Program-made: the position numbers and the translations under genes | In this document: positions 1 through 15,100 of the stretch, in pieces | Position numbering within the stretch: position 1 is the first letter of the stretch | How the letters are laid out: each line of letters starts with the position of its first letter | Notes under the pieces: model-generated | What the model saw: only the letters and a program-made list of their open reading frames with translations | The model's database searches: none | What the model was told of the DNA's origin: nothing | Source of the DNA: Dreissena polymorpha | Lineage: Eukaryota > Mollusca > Bivalvia > Myida > Dreissenidae | Direction: 5' to 3' | Assembly (NCBI RefSeq): GCF_020536995.1 | Contig: NC_068365.1 | Coordinates: 39,172,833-39,236,832, forward strand | Length of the DNA stretch: 64,000 nucleotides

Positions 1-3000
1 TCGATTTATATTTTTAAAACCAAATTATGGGTGGGTAATATAGACGATAAGAGTCATAAACACAAATGTTTGAAATTTTTCGAAAGTGTCAAATGCATTT
101 CGGCATTATGGTTCTATTTAAAGATATGATGAAACAAGTTCCCAATCCAGACCGTTGTATTGCAACATGCGTAAATCACCTGACACGGTTTGCACGCGTT
201 GTGTACAGCTTTTTTAGGTTATAAATTCTACATTAAATAAATGAATTTCTTTGTCCAGATAAAAAGTGCGCGAACATTGGCGTGGGTGTATATATTTGTA
301 AATAAGAATTTCGTAGCGGGTACAACATTGATATCATTTAATTTCCATTAAAAGTTTCGTTGTGAATTTTAACTAAAGTACCGGGGTATCTCGCGAATTA
401 TTTGGCATTGACATTTCCTGTTAATAAAATATAATGTAAACACGCTGTATCGTTACTGTTACGCTGTATCAGTTCCTTCATTATTGAAACAATTATTGTA
501 TTGTATACTGACTGCACACAAGTGTCGTAACATACGGATGCAATACATAAATTCGGACTGTACTTAAAGTTGGACACAAGTAAATAAATGATTTAATACT
601 CTCTTGATTTCTTTGAAACTTGGTATTTGTTGTTAAAAAGGGCAATTGCATTGATTAACACCATAAGAGTCAATAGTATTGATCGTTTACGTTTTCAACT
701 TTATGTACTGTCTGAATTTAAGTAAGCATTCATGTGCACATACATGTAATATCTACGTGTAGTATATGATTTTCTTTTGTACATTTACATTTAAAACGCG
801 TGAATGACTTGCAGACAGGTGTTTACGGTGGCAGCCCAGCATTGCGGTGATCACGGGTGTTCCAATTAATGATAGCGTGCAATCGCGGCGATTTCGGGTG
901 TTCGCCGAACACGGTGGTCAGTAGCGTGTCCGTCCCCTCGAAACGTCACCCAACTGGAAAAGTGAACACTGCGGACCGGCGTTTTTGTTTAAGTACAAGG
1001 TGCCTGTACTGTTACATTAATTTATGATATTGACTGTGTACATCAGACTACTTGCTGTATTATGTATCTGTATGTATACATATTATGTATATGTAAATGA
1101 AGAAATAAAATAAAGATGAAAACTTGCCTCTTATCATTTTGTAGGTAAATTTTATGGGCTACCAAATATTTTTATGTTAATCCTCTTTTGATAACAGATT
1201 TTTTGCAAGTTTCCAGCACCACCATATCATGTAAAACTTTCAATGCCGCCCAAACAATGAGTACCTGCGTTTGAACCCTTCAGTGTACGCCATTAAAAAT
1301 TAATTCGCCCCATAATTTGACCATTGTCACGTGACTTATTACAGCAGCTGATTAGTGTAAATTGTCAATCAAATTTGAGAACGAAAATAAGACCATGTTT
1401 TTATTAGTTTTTTTAATGAAAATCATTACATATGTAAAAAGCATTAAGGAATACTATGATTTTTACGTGTTTTATGATCTATCTACTTATTATACAGGTT
1501 TTTGACGCATTTTCGTTGATTTGCCGCTATGTGCGCGTCTGCTTAAACAAATTACTAATACACAAAAAACGGTGACGCAGTGCGTGTGCGCGCATGCGTA
1601 TGAAATGTAAACAAATAAAGGGTTCGGAAAGAGGTGAGGTTCAAGAAGAGGTACTTTAAAGATAAATGTTCAAAACAAAAAGTTGATAAAAACCATAGGC
1701 GTAATCAAACCCAAACCAAAGTTATTGAATTGACTAATAAATCTTTCTTACCGAGTATCCGGAGAGAGTCGATGTAGCACGATTTGTTGATTAAAAACGA
1801 GATCTATCTAGCTGTGGATTCTGGACATAGTCGATGTATACATATATATTTTCAAGTTTAGAATACTCGGCGTTTTCAATTGCAAAAAACATTTTCATGA
1901 ACCATTGACTTGTTTGAAACTTGGATTAATATAATTATTCTGCAAGCACATCACATAAGGTAAATTGTTTTAATTTTCGCATTAAGGATACATTTATGAT
2001 CTGTTGTGTTTATTAATGCCAGAAAATAGTTTATGTTGCCCATTTTAAGTGCCACCTGGAATCGGACGGCAGAGTTTCCATGAAAAATCTTATAACCAGT
2101 TGTAACTCCCAGCGACCCGGAGGGTCAATAGCGTGCAGGGGTTTTTCAGCACTGTCCCAAAGCAAACGGACCCGATCCCAAACCGTTAATTTTGCAACTC
2201 GTCCAGCTGATGTGTATTATACCAACAAGCACTGCTGTGGTTTAGCGAGGATTCAGTACCATGAACCTGCTGTGCTCCCAATTACGCAGCACATTCACAC
2301 AAACTAAACTTACTCACCTGATGCTTACCTGCATTTAAGGTGTAGACCTGAATGACAAAACATTGAAGGAGCTGTGTGATGCTTTCAAAAACAGAAAGCA
2401 GATAAAAATTATGCTGTAACTTGTGTTTTTGACTGTACAGGTCTAATCTCAGAGTGTAACTGAAACTGAAAAACAATTTTAAAAACAAAAATAACAAGAT
2501 AATCAAGTTGCTCTTTCCTCACCTCTTTTGTACACATACTGGTCACACTGGGACGATTGGTTTCCCGCCAAAGTGGGAATTTTATCACATTTTGTTAAAG
2601 CTGTCTAGAGGATTTCAAACCACTAACTTAAAACAACTTGTTTCATTTGTTCTTGTTCTTAAATTAAGGTCAGGAAAGCTTGAAATTTACGACTTAGATA
2701 TGTTTTAGTTCAGTTTTAATCCACAACTTTCATCAGATATAAATGTTTGCATGTGTAGACCATAAACACTAAGATCTTAATCATTAGTAAGTTTATAACC
2801 CAGATATTTTGTATATAAGTATTATGATTTTCCAAGTCTGTTGACACAAACGAAAACACGTACAATTAAGCTGGTTTCCATTCTTGCACACAATGTAAAT
2901 AAGAAACAATCAATTTTGTTGAAACCTATCTATAACAATTCCACCAAAAGCAGTATCTACCCCTTGCGATTATCACTAATAGATTGGAATTTATGTGGAC

Positions 3001-3165
3001 GCTTGTATAAAATGAAGCACATTGTAAATCTTGTAAGGTTCTTTTTATGTTGTTTTTATCAGTTAAGGAAATTGGTGAATAAGGTAAAAAAATCAGATTG
3101 CGTAAGTTAACTGTGTTATTATATGAACTTTGTATAGAGGAAAACACTATCTGACATATTTGCAG
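1..3165. other. No supported gene; upstream flank or intron of UFL1
   Basis: AT-rich sequence with stops in all frames and only short chance reading frames. The UFL1 initiator exon (in relatives about 27 residues, with a motif like LAADFQRAQ) should lie to the left of 3166, but I could not find it here. It may lie left of the window or be too short and diverged to see by eye. A GC-richer patch at about 830-990 and a CG-containing stretch at about 1560-1640 could be regulatory, but nothing specific supports that. Confidence 0.5.
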
Positions 3166-6100
3166 ACTGTCTGAGAGGAACGTGATAGAGATAGTGGCAG
3201 GGCTGATAGAGCGAGGCTTGCTGGAAGTGATCTACACAGTAGACGGGAAGGAGTACATCACACCACAGGAGCTCAAGAAGGAGATCAAGGAAGAACTGCT
3301 CGTTCATGGAGGTAACTACTCATTTCTGCACAGTCATAGAAAAAGGCTGCTTTTACTGTACTTTTTCATGTATTATGCACAGTTTTAAGCCCCCAAATTT
3401 CAATTTAATAAGTTGGTGTGCGTTATACAATGATAAAGTGCTGATTTGCCAAAAAAATATCATGGCTTCCTAAATATCCATAATACTAAAAGACACCATG
3501 TTTGGCATTCAAAAATTTTGGTGTGCATTATACATGGTTGCCTGTGATACATGGTGAAGTACGGTACGGTCTTGGAGTTGGCAAGTGCTAGAAAAGTATT
3601 TTGTTATTTCAGCTTTGGTGAGTCCATTGAATCCATTTAATAGAAGCCCACACCATGGGAAATGCAAAAATTGAGTATTACAATAATTATAATGCTGCAA
3701 AATATTGGCAGATGTAGTGAAACTATACATCAATGTTTGGGAAGTATTTTATAATCTGTCCAGATTTTGTTTCTACTTATATTAACTTTTAATGTCTGAA
3801 TTTATTATGCTCCCCCAAAAAAAATTGGGGGGGGGGAGCATATAGTTGCCGCTCCGTCTGTCTGTCCGTCCGTCCGTGCACAATTTTTAGTCCAGGCTAT
3901 TTCTCAGCAACTAATAACCGGAATTCAATTAAACTTTATGGGAAGCTTCACTACCAAGAGGAGATGTGCATTTTATCAGCCGGTTCTGGTCGGATGATTT
4001 TTCACAGAGTTATGGCCCTTTGAAATTTCCATGAACTGTACATAAAGTTCAATTCTTGTCTGGGCTATTTCTCAGCAACAAATGACCGGAATTCAATGAA
4101 ACTTTATGGGAAGCTTCACTACCAAGAGGAGATGTGCATATTATCAGGGGCTTCTGGTCGGATGATTTTTCACAGAGTTATGGCCCTTTGAAATTTTCCA
4201 TTAACTGTACATATAGTGCAATTCTTGTCCAGGCTATTTCTCAGCAACTAATGACCGGAATTCAATGAAACTTTATTGGAAGCTTCACTACCAAGAGGAG
4301 ATGTGCATATTATCAGCCAGTATCAGGGGCTTCTGGTCGGATGATTTTTTTCCAGAGTTATGGCCCTTTGAAATGGTCCATTGTACATATAGTGCAATTC
4401 TTGTCCGGGCTATTTCTCAGCAACTTATAATGGGAATTCAATGAAACTTAATGGGAAGCTTCACTACCAACAGGAGATGTGCATATTATCAGCCGGTTAT
4501 GGTCAGATGATTTTTTACAAAGTTATGGCCCTTTGAAATTTTCCATTGTACATAAACAAATGTAGTGCAATTCTTGTCCGAGCTATTTCTCAGCAACTTA
4601 TCACGGGTATTCAATGAAACTTTATGGGAAGCTTCACTACCAACAGGAGATGTGCATATTATCGGCTGGCTATGGTCGGATGATTTTTCACAGACTTATG
4701 GCCCTTTGAAATTTCCATTAACTGTACATATAGTTCAATTCTTGTCCGGGCTATTTCTCTCCAACTACTGACTAGAATTCAATGAAGCTTTATGGGAAGC
4801 TTAACTACCTTGAGGAGATGCGCATATTTTGTCCAAAGTAATGCCCCTCAAGACGTTTCCTTTTATTTGAATATATAGTGCAATATTGTGACAAAAAACC
4901 TTTGGGGAGCATCACCCGTCTCCGATGGTTTGTTGTTTTAATACTGCTTCAGATAATTAATGCCAATGATAATACATATTGTGGCTATTTTTATTGCCAC
5001 ATATGTTCACCACATTTTTTGAAGGTGAAGGTCTAGGCTTCCATTAAAGTTCAATAATCATCCATTAGTAAATTCCTACCTTACTGACAGCTGTGCATGT
5101 TTTCAGGCCGTATCAACCTGGTGGAGTTGTCGCAGGTGTTGAATGTTGACTTCAGCCATGTTGAGGGCAAGGCCACGGAGGTAGTCTACCAGGACAGCAG
5201 CCTCTCTCTGGTACTGGGGCAGCTCATACACAGGTCGGTGCTCTTATAAGTGGGTTGGTTTAATTGATCTGCATGTGTGTAAAGTGTCATCCCAGATGCA
5301 GTCTGCAAAGGCTTATCAGGGCCGAAACTTTCCGCCTAGACTGCATTTTTCCTAAGTATAGACGTCCTTTACACACAAAATACAATAAAAGTGAATTGTG
5401 TTGCACCTGATCTCCATAGATTTGTTGGGAGGGATATAAAAGGAACTATTCTATCGCTAAAGAACAGTTCAGACAATCTATGTGTCTTGTGAACTTCTTA
5501 AAGCAGTCCTGATTTATTGAATTATTTTGGTAATACGAGTCGTGTTCTGAAAAAACTGGGCATAATGCATGTGCGTAAAGAGTCGTCCCAGGTTAGCCTG
5601 TGCAGTCCACACAGGCTAATCAGGGACGACACTTTCCGCCTTAATTGGAATTTTGCTAAGAAGAGACTTCATTTAAACGAAAAGTGTCATAAAAGCGGAA
5701 AGTGTCGTCCCTGATTAGCCTGTGCGCAGTGCACAGGCTAATCTGGGACGACACTTTACGCACATGCATTATGCCCAGTTTTCTCAGAACACGACTCATA
5801 CCCACACAGTCCTGCCTGTCTGCAGGAGCTACTTGGACCGGTTAGCCGAGGAGGTAAATGACACGCTGCAGGACAAAGGTCATGTGACCATCCCTGACCT
5901 CACCAAGCAGTATGACCTGCCTGCCGAGTTCATTGCCAAGGTAACCATGCTTACCACCGGTCTCTCAGACAACAATGCCAACTGTTTGGCAGAACGAGTC
6001 TGATTATGCTAAGTTATGTAACTGGCAAGCCTGCTTACCATATAAGTATGGTAACCTTAAAGGTGTTTGAAATATTAGGAATTAATTAGCGCTGTTTTTA

Positions 6101-9100
6101 ATGATGGTTATGACCGATTGCACCAATATATGAAACAAACAATTTTAAAGGGGCCAATATTTTACTAATAAAAGAAATTGTGTGGTATCCTGCATGAACA
6201 TTTCTCTGTGCAAAACCATAACCATTTCAGGGTATTATTAGTTACCCCGTTAGGAACTGTTGGTGTATGGGATATACACCCTCAGTAATTTTATACCATA
6301 CGAGAGTGTAACGCTTATATCTCAACCGACTACTCCATCACTCAGGTAGTATGGAAACTTGGGGTGTATGGAAAATACTTCATGGGCACGTGACCGCTCT
6401 AAGCCAATCAGATTAGGTCACTCTTGTAAGAGATGAGATATTATCTATTAACCATAACCATTGGAGGGTTTTATCTATTAACCATAGAGTCTTTGTATTC
6501 TCAGAACCTGCTGTCCCGGCTGGGAACTATTGTAAAGGGACAGGTAGACAGCTATGACAAGAACGTGATCTTTACTGACGCCTTCATAGCCCGCATGAGA
6601 GCACAGATACGAGGGGCCTTCAGTGCCATCACCAGGTAACACATACTGCTGTTGTTTGTGAAAAGACCTGTCCAGGATGTGCAAGACTTTGGAAAACCCA
6701 ACCAATCAAATGTTTAAACAAAGTCTTTGGAATCCTTTTAAGAATACAATTACACACAATTTTTGTAAAGAAACTTATAAAAAAACTTTGCCCAAATTGA
6801 TTTTTGTTAGGAAGTGTCCATTTATCTTATTTCATACAAACGCTCTTTTTTCATCGGCTAAGTGTGGTCACTGGCTGTTTATTTTTCCATATTAGATCAA
6901 TTATGCTCATAATCCGTCATAAACGTTAAAAGATGCCACTAAAAAAACAAACAAGATGACATCATTAAATACATTATAGCTAACTTTTCTCAAGCTTTTT
7001 TATGCTGATATTTGAGGAACTGGATAAAAATACAATCGTTACACTGCTTCTTACTCATGCGTGCAGTGTGAAACAGGGTGGTTAGTTTATATTGGACTCC
7101 AACTGTGCTTTCTTCCAATATTAACCCTTTCCCACTCTCAAGCAAAGTGAAAATGGCTAAGTGCAAACAGCATAAAACCAGAACAGCCTGTGAGTTACTC
7201 GCAGTATGTTCAGGTTTTATGCTGTTTGCTGTTCATCAGTATCTAAGATTTTCAATGAAGCCTAAAAAAACTTGAATATACAAGTAGTAAGAAAGGCCTG
7301 TAATTAAAATTAACTTTCTAAGTGACTACAAATGCGTGAAAATACATATCTAATTGGTAAAGGGTTAAGTCACTGATTCTGTATCACAAGCAGTACAAAG
7401 CTGTGTAACTAATATTATTATGCACATGAAGTCAGGCAGTTTAAAACACAATCCATGTATACAAATAATGTGTCTTACTTTCCATGTTTGATCATTTCAT
7501 TCTTTAATCTTTCAGCTAACATATCATATTACTGTTCTAATATTTTGCAGACCAATTCAGATAGGAACCCTGCTGCATCAGTACAGATTTCAGGAGAGAA
7601 TGTTTTATTGTAAGTCACTTTTTACTTTTTACATAACCTAGTTTTACAGCAAAATTATTATCCCCCGCCAAAGGCGGAGGGATATTGTTTCGGCGTTGTC
7701 CGTCCCTCCGCCTTTCCGTCCGTCCGGAGCCATATCTTGGAAGTGCTTTGGCGGATTTCATTGAAACTTGGTATGAGTATATATATGGATCTTGAAAAAT
7801 TGCTTTTTTGAGTGTCATATATAACACTTTTGTGTAAAGAAGCATATTGGCGGGGGATATCAATTCAACGAATTTGCTTGTTATAGTAATAAGTTTTGCA
7901 TGTTATACTTAATTTCTTAACTTTGTCATGTTTTAATGAAAATATATTTGACATAATCTAGCCAACCAATTTTTATTTTCGTGTACATTTTTCATCCCAA
8001 TTTTATCAAAGCAAGTTTTAATATGGCCTGTACTGAGTATTTTGTATGAAATGCTTTAGTGTCAATGTTGCATAGTGGATGTCATGTCCGTCTAGTGACA
8101 GTGAGGTCATGGGTTCGATCCCCACTGTGGAAGCAGTCTTTAGATCTCCCCCAAAGACACCAAATACTGGTTCTATTCAGGAAACAGACTCAAGAACGTC
8201 TCAAGAAGCCTCAGGCTTTTGATGCTATCAAGCTATGATAAATGGGTTTCAACTAAAAACTAATGTTTCAGCGATAGTTGAGGACCTGGTGAAGGCAGGT
8301 AGACTAGCGGGCAGTCTGTCAGGGGGCCGGCAAGACAAGGCCACGTATATACCCCACATCTACACCAAGTCACAGAACAACTGGGTAGATAGCTTCTACA
8401 AGCAGAATGGATATCTAGGTATACCCCTGCTACCGTGTGTTTGATATACCATGTCCTCTTGATTCCTTCGTAATGTATTGGATTTTCCATGTTCTGTTAA
8501 TGATAGTGTGTTTCAGCTCTTCTTGGGGTTTCCACCATTGACATTGGATCTTTTCTGGTCAACATATATGGTACCATGGAAAGAATATTAGATAGAAGAA
8601 TTTGATAATATCTGTGTTCATGTGTATGCTTGAATACAAAGAGATTTGTATGTTTATAAAAATAAAAATTAAAAGTAACTTTTGTTATTGAGTTTTTGCA
8701 TTCATTCCTTCCAATTTTGTAAGCTTTTTGTGTCTCTGATATAAGTTCTTGATTGTTTGCAGAATATGATGCTATGAAGCGACAAGGAATATCCGATCCG
8801 AAGGACTTCATTCGCAAGCGTTTCCCGGGTGAGCCTATTGTGTACTTGAGCACGTGTTGTGTGGGGCGTGGTATACAGGACGGGGTGGAGACCGCAGTGG
8901 AGGAGGCCCTGGAGACCGGCACCTGGGTCGATATCAAGGTCTGTGAATGTACTGGGAGTTGTAAATATGAGCTTTGTTCTGGGAAAACTGGGCTTATTGC
9001 GTGTGTGTAAAGTGTCACCTAACCCTAACCAGAACCCTGCAGTCGGCTCAGGCTTATCTGGAACGAAACTTTCCCTCTTAATTGAATTTTCATTAAAAAG

Positions 9101-12100
9101 AGACTGTTTTTAAACGGAAAATTCAATGAAAGTGGAAAGTGTCGTCCCAGATTCTCCTGTGCACATGCATTCAGCCCACTTTTCCGAGAATGACACTTAT
9201 ATAATATCAGTATTATCAAAACATTCACATGTTTTGGGGCCTAGAGATCTGTGTTAGTGATGATTGATTGTATGTCAGCAACTTTTCAGATATGTTGTAT
9301 TAAGAAACATTTTCATTAAAAGGTGCACACATTTTCATGTTCAAGTATTCAAAGCCTTTTTTAAATTGAATGGTTCAAGTCATGAAAATAAGTTTACATT
9401 TTATATGGTGACTTGTGTCCCAGTTTCTGCAATATTATAGAAGGTGAACATTTAAGTAGACAATAGCTATTTAGGGTCTGGTAGAGCAAACATATATTTT
9501 CTTCTGTTTCCTTTCAGCCAATCCTGCCGTCCATTCTGTCTGCCCAAGATGCCAGCTCACTCCTGACAGGTTGCCTGAGGAAGCACCCTGGGGCGCTGGT
9601 CTGCTGTGATACCATCGTGGCCAGTGAGAAACTCATCTCCCAATGCTCCAAACCCTTCCCAGACCTCATGGCCCAGAAGGCAGAGAAGGTATGCAATTCT
9701 GTGAAAGGCGCTATGGTAAAACGGTCCTTATGCATGCTCGTAAAGGGTCCCCCCGGATTAGCCTGTGCCGTCCAAACATGCTGATAGTGCTGCAGCGAAT
9801 CCAAAATTTCAATCGCATCCGAATTCGAATCCAAAAGCTCGGATATCGAATATCTGTTCAAATCCTAATTTGAAAGTAAAAATACGCAAAATAAATTATA
9901 ATCTATATATATTTTTTATGAAAAAAAAGAAATAATTATTATTATATACTTTACAGCTACTAATATTTATACTACTTTAGCAGCATTAGTAGCTGCAGCC
10001 GCAACAGCAGTAGTGGAAGCAGAAATAACGACATCAAAAACAAAAACAAATACTAAGTAGATGCAAAAAAATTGGACTTCCGTTGTTCAAACAAACTTTT
10101 ATACCTGAGTCCAGATTCCGCAAATTTCTCAAAAACTATAAAAATCGCACATACACGAAAAGTGTCAGCATTTTAACGACAAGCATTAATAATAATGTCT
10201 CATATTAAACACATCTATGTCAGCCAGATATAATATGAATAATGCTGTATTTTAACAAGGAATAAACGCGTCACACGCAATCTGCAATAAGAATCAATAA
10301 AATACTTCGTAACGACCACTTATAAGCCAGAATTAGTATGCTGATAAAACCGGAAATGCTTTCCACACCAAGGATTTTAATTGTTTAGGTGCATCGTGAA
10401 TTTTCTTCTGCACCATTTTGCACCATCGAAAACGAAAGTAGACTGTGTTGTACCATGGTTTTGTCGAAAAAGTAGTGATAATTGTGACAAAATACGTACC
10501 TGTCAGCCTTTCAAACAGAAAGAAACAATTTAACGAAGGTATTAGGGCGAAATAAACAATTACCACAAAGGAAAGGTTAAACTCAAATAAGATCCGGATT
10601 CGAAACCGATTTTACCAACCACGGTAAGATCCGCGAATCCTCGTTTGGATCCGCGAATCTCGGATATTTCGGATATCCATTGCAGCCCTACTAATCAGGG
10701 GGAAGACACTTTATGTTGTATGGATTTTTTCTCCATGAAGAAAGTCTCTTCATAGTGAAAATCCCTTTTAGGCAGAAAGTGTTGTCCCTGATTAGCCCGT
10801 GCAGACTGCGCTGTTTTATCTGGGACGACACTTTACACATATGCATTACGCCTCATTTTACAAGAGGGAGGCTCATATCAGCTTGAAATATTTCGTTGAA
10901 ACAAAGTCTTAACAAGAATCCAGAAGAAAGGAAAATGTAGTTACTGCAAACTGCACAGGCTTTTCTGGGACGACACTTTATGCACATGCATTAACCCTTT
11001 CAGTGCGGGAACCGAATTTTGAAGGCCTTTGCAAACAGTTTGGATCCAGATGAGACGCCACAGAACGTGGCGTCTCATCAGGATCCAAACTGTTTGCTAT
11101 TCTGATAATATTCTTTGAAAAAAATCGAAGAAAATGCTAATTTTAGAAATTCAGCAGACCACATTTTAGCAGACGACAAATTTCCCAGCATGCAAAGGGT
11201 TAAGTATAGTTTTCCAAGACTGAGACTCGTATTAACTTTAAAATTTCGGCCAATACTGAAAAGGAAGGTTTAACATATCATAGGCTCGGATTTTACATTT
11301 GCTGGTATTCACAAACAGACTTATCACATGAGATCTGAGCACAGACCATGACATTACTTTTAATTTGTATCAACTTTTTCTTTATGAAGCATTTTGAAAA
11401 TAAAATTTATGTATACTACTGTTTGTGAATGTTAATTTAAAAATTGTGCTGTTCAGCATTTACTCTCAAATTGCTTGGAGACATAAAATAATCAGATTTA
11501 AAAATAATTTGGTTATTATCCTCTGCAGTGAAAATGTAGATACAAATTATGGAGAGAAAAAAAACAATGCCATGATGTTAAGAATAGGTTTAGTTCCATT
11601 ATAATTTAGACCAGATCAATATAAGATTGTTGTTGATAGCTGTTATGAGGCTGCTGGTTTGTGTACAGGACGCCAAGAGCCACCCTGTGTTCAAGATCGG
11701 TGCTGACGGTGGTGGCGAGACTCGCTCAAAGGAAACCAAGGACACCGGGGGAGGTAAATCTGGCCAGACCAAAGATGACAGGAAGGACCAGCGCAGACAG
11801 AAGGCTGTTGGTGAGTACATGTGCACTCGGGGTCATTTGTCAACAGAAACAAAATCAGGTTTAATCCCCTAGCCTTGTTTCCCCTGATGGGCCTATAGAT
11901 GTGGACTCCGTCCAGCGTTTCATCCTCTTAAAAACTAATAACCACAATAACTGAAAAAGATTTGAATATATTTATGCCCCCCTTCGAAGAAGAGGGGGTA
12001 TATTGCTTTGCTCATGTCGGTCGGTAGGTCGGTCGGTCGGTCCGTCCACCAGGTGGTTTCCGGATGATAACTCAAGAACGCTTGGGGCTAGGATCATGAA

Positions 12101-15100
12101 ACTTCATAGGTACATTGATCATGACTCGCAGATGACCCCTATTGATTTTGAGGTCACTAGGTCAAAGGTCAAGGTCACAGGTGAAGGTCACAGTTACTGG
12201 AAATAGACATTTTAAGGATTTAGCATGGTTCAAACAAGGGAAACAACTACAGTTTATGCATGTTCTTTTTATTACAGCATTTGCCACCCTTTAATTCATT
12301 TAAAATCTCATTTTACAGCAGAGATTCCAAATCTGACCTGTAAAAAAAAATTGTTATTGGTTACGTTGGTTATTTTGTCATCCTTCACCCTGTGGTGTCC
12401 ATCTGTCCGTCTTTTGAATGTTAAAGTGACTCAAACATTTGAGTCCTGCTCTGTGAGGCCTGCATTTTCCCACAGCTAGGCTCATTTTTAAGGTCTATGT
12501 AACGTGTGTTTAACATTTATAAGGGCTATGTGACGTGTATTTGACTTTTATAAGGTCTATGTAACGTGTGTTTGACGTAAGGGCTATGTGACGTGTATTT
12601 GACATTTATAACGTCTATGTAATGTGTGTTTAACATTAATAAGGGCTATGTGACGTATATTTGACATTTATAAGGGCTATGTGACATGTATTTGACATTT
12701 ATTAGGGCTATGTGACATGTATTTGACATTTATAAGGTGTATGTAACGTGTCTTTTACATTTATAAGGTCTATGTAATGTGTGTTTTACATTTATAAGGG
12801 CTATGTGACGTGTATTTGACATTTATAAGGGCTTTGTGACATGTATTTGACATTTATTAGGGCTATGTAAGGTGTGTTTGACATTTATAAGGGCTATGTA
12901 ACGTGTCTTTGACATTTATAAGGCTTATGTGACATGTATATGATATTTATAAGGGCTATGTTACATGTATTTGACATTTATAAGGGCAATGTGACGTGTG
13001 CCTTACATTTATAAGGGCTATGTGATGTGTATTTGGCATTATAAGGGCTATGTGATGTGTATATGACATTTTAACGGCTATGTGATGTGTATTGGACACA
13101 TATAAGGTCTATGTGATGTGTATTTGACATTTATAAGGGCTATATGATGTGTTTTTTGACATTCATAAAGGGCCATGTGGCATGTTTTTGACATTTATAA
13201 GGGCTATACATGTATGTATTTGATATTTATGAAGGCCATGTGACATGTATTTGACATTTAGAAGGGCTATGTGATATGTTTTTGACATTTATGAGGGCCA
13301 TGTGACATGATTTTACATTGAGAAGGGCTATGTGATATTTATTTGATATTTATAGGGCCTATGTGATGTGTGGTTGACATTAATAAGGGCTATTTGGGGT
13401 GTAATTGACATTTTAAGGGCTATGTGAAGTGTATTTGCAGCCGGCAGTGGCAGCACTAAGACATTGACTGGGACCCAGGGTCGTGAAATCAAGACCAAGT
13501 CCTTGAAGAAGAAGGGTCACAAGAGTCGCGATGACCTGGGGTCAGACGAGGAGGTGACGACCTCTAAGCCCAAGTCAAGGTCACAGGAGATAGAGTTCAT
13601 GACCTTGGAGGAGATTGAGGGTGTACTCAGGAAGGAGGAGTCACTGAAGGAATGCCCCGAGGAACTTGTGGCAGAAATAGCTCAGCAGCTGCTCAGGTTG
13701 GTCTAATGCTCAGCAAGGCCTGATAATCCCAGCCTGGGTAATTAAAGCTCTCAGAAGATATTTCGCATGTTTGCATACTTTGACATAATCCCTCCTGAGA
13801 AATTTATAAAATTACATGCTATATTGGCTAGCTTTTATAGCGATGTGGAAGAGTGTCTGCCTGATTTGGAACCCGGAGGTCCTGGATTCGATCGCCACTG
13901 TGGTCGTGTGTCAGACGTCCCTTAGAAGTCGTGGCAGTAGGAAATTCATGGAAGGATTTTGCAATTGGAGGGGGTGTATGTAGCAGGGTTTGGTATAAGG
14001 AGAACTTATACTGCCTTGCTATATAAGCAAGCTTTTATAGCGACGCAGTTGAGTGTCTGCCTGATTTGGAAGCGAGTTTTTTTCTAACACATTGTAACAA
14101 CCCTCCTCCCCCCCTGAATTCACCTATAAACCCCTCTCTCCCCTGTGTTTCCTTAAGGCCGCTGACAAAGCAGTACCAGGAGGTGGCCCACTCCGTGTTC
14201 CTGCAGTCTACAGGCACGGCTGCCTCACGCAAGAAGACTCACGGACAGCTACAGGACAGACTCACGGCTCTCTGGACCAACGCTAGACTCTTTGAGAAGG
14301 GACTCAAACTCATGCCAGGTATTTTAGACTCTTTGAGAAGGGACTCAAACTCCTGCCAGGTACTGTAGACTCTTTGAGAAGGGACTCAAACTCATGCCAG
14401 GTACTGTAGACTCTTTGAGAAGGGACTCAAACTCATGCCAGGTATTGTATACTCTTTGAGAAGGGACTCAAACTCATGCCAGGTACTGTATACTCTTTGA
14501 GAAGGGACTCAAACTCATGCCAGGTATTGTAGACTCTTTGAGAAGGGACTCAAACTCATGCCAGGTACTGTAGACTCTTTGAGAAGGGACTCAAACTCAT
14601 GTTAGGTACTGTAGACTCTTTGAGAAGGGACTCAAACTCACACCAGGTATTGTAGACTCTTTGAGAAGGGACTCAAACTCATGCCAGGTTTTGTAGACTC
14701 TTTGAGAAGGGGCTCAAACTCATGCCAGGTATTGTAGACTCTTTGAGAAGGGACTCAAACTCATGCCAGGTACTGTAGACTCTTTGAGAAGGGGCTCAAA
14801 CTCATGCCAGGTATTGTAGACTCTTTGAGAAGGGGCTCAAACTCATGCCAGGTACTGTAGACTCTTTGAGAAGGGACTCAAACTCCTGCCAGGTATTGTA
14901 GACTCTGAGAAGGGACTCAAACTCATGCCAGGTACTGTAGACTCTTTGAGAAGGGACTCAAACTCCTGCCAGGTATTGTAGACTCTTTGAGAAGGGGCTC
15001 AAACTCATGCCAGGTACTGTAGACTCTTTGAGAAGGGACTCAAACTCATGCCAGGTATTGTAGACTCTGAGAAGGGGCTCAAACTCGTGCCAGGTACTGT

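Noticed and set aside
2341-2430. Short coding-looking stretch (DLNDKTLKELCDAF)
   Set aside because: Preceded by a weak acceptor and ends in a stop after about 25 codons; does not match the UFL1 N terminus or another family I know.
8497-9018. 173-codon minus-strand open frame
   Set aside because: It is the antisense shadow of UFL1 exon 7 and its flanks.
13860-13920. tRNA gene
   Set aside because: Only A- and B-box-like motifs; no cloverleaf, and the sequence continues into a SINE body.
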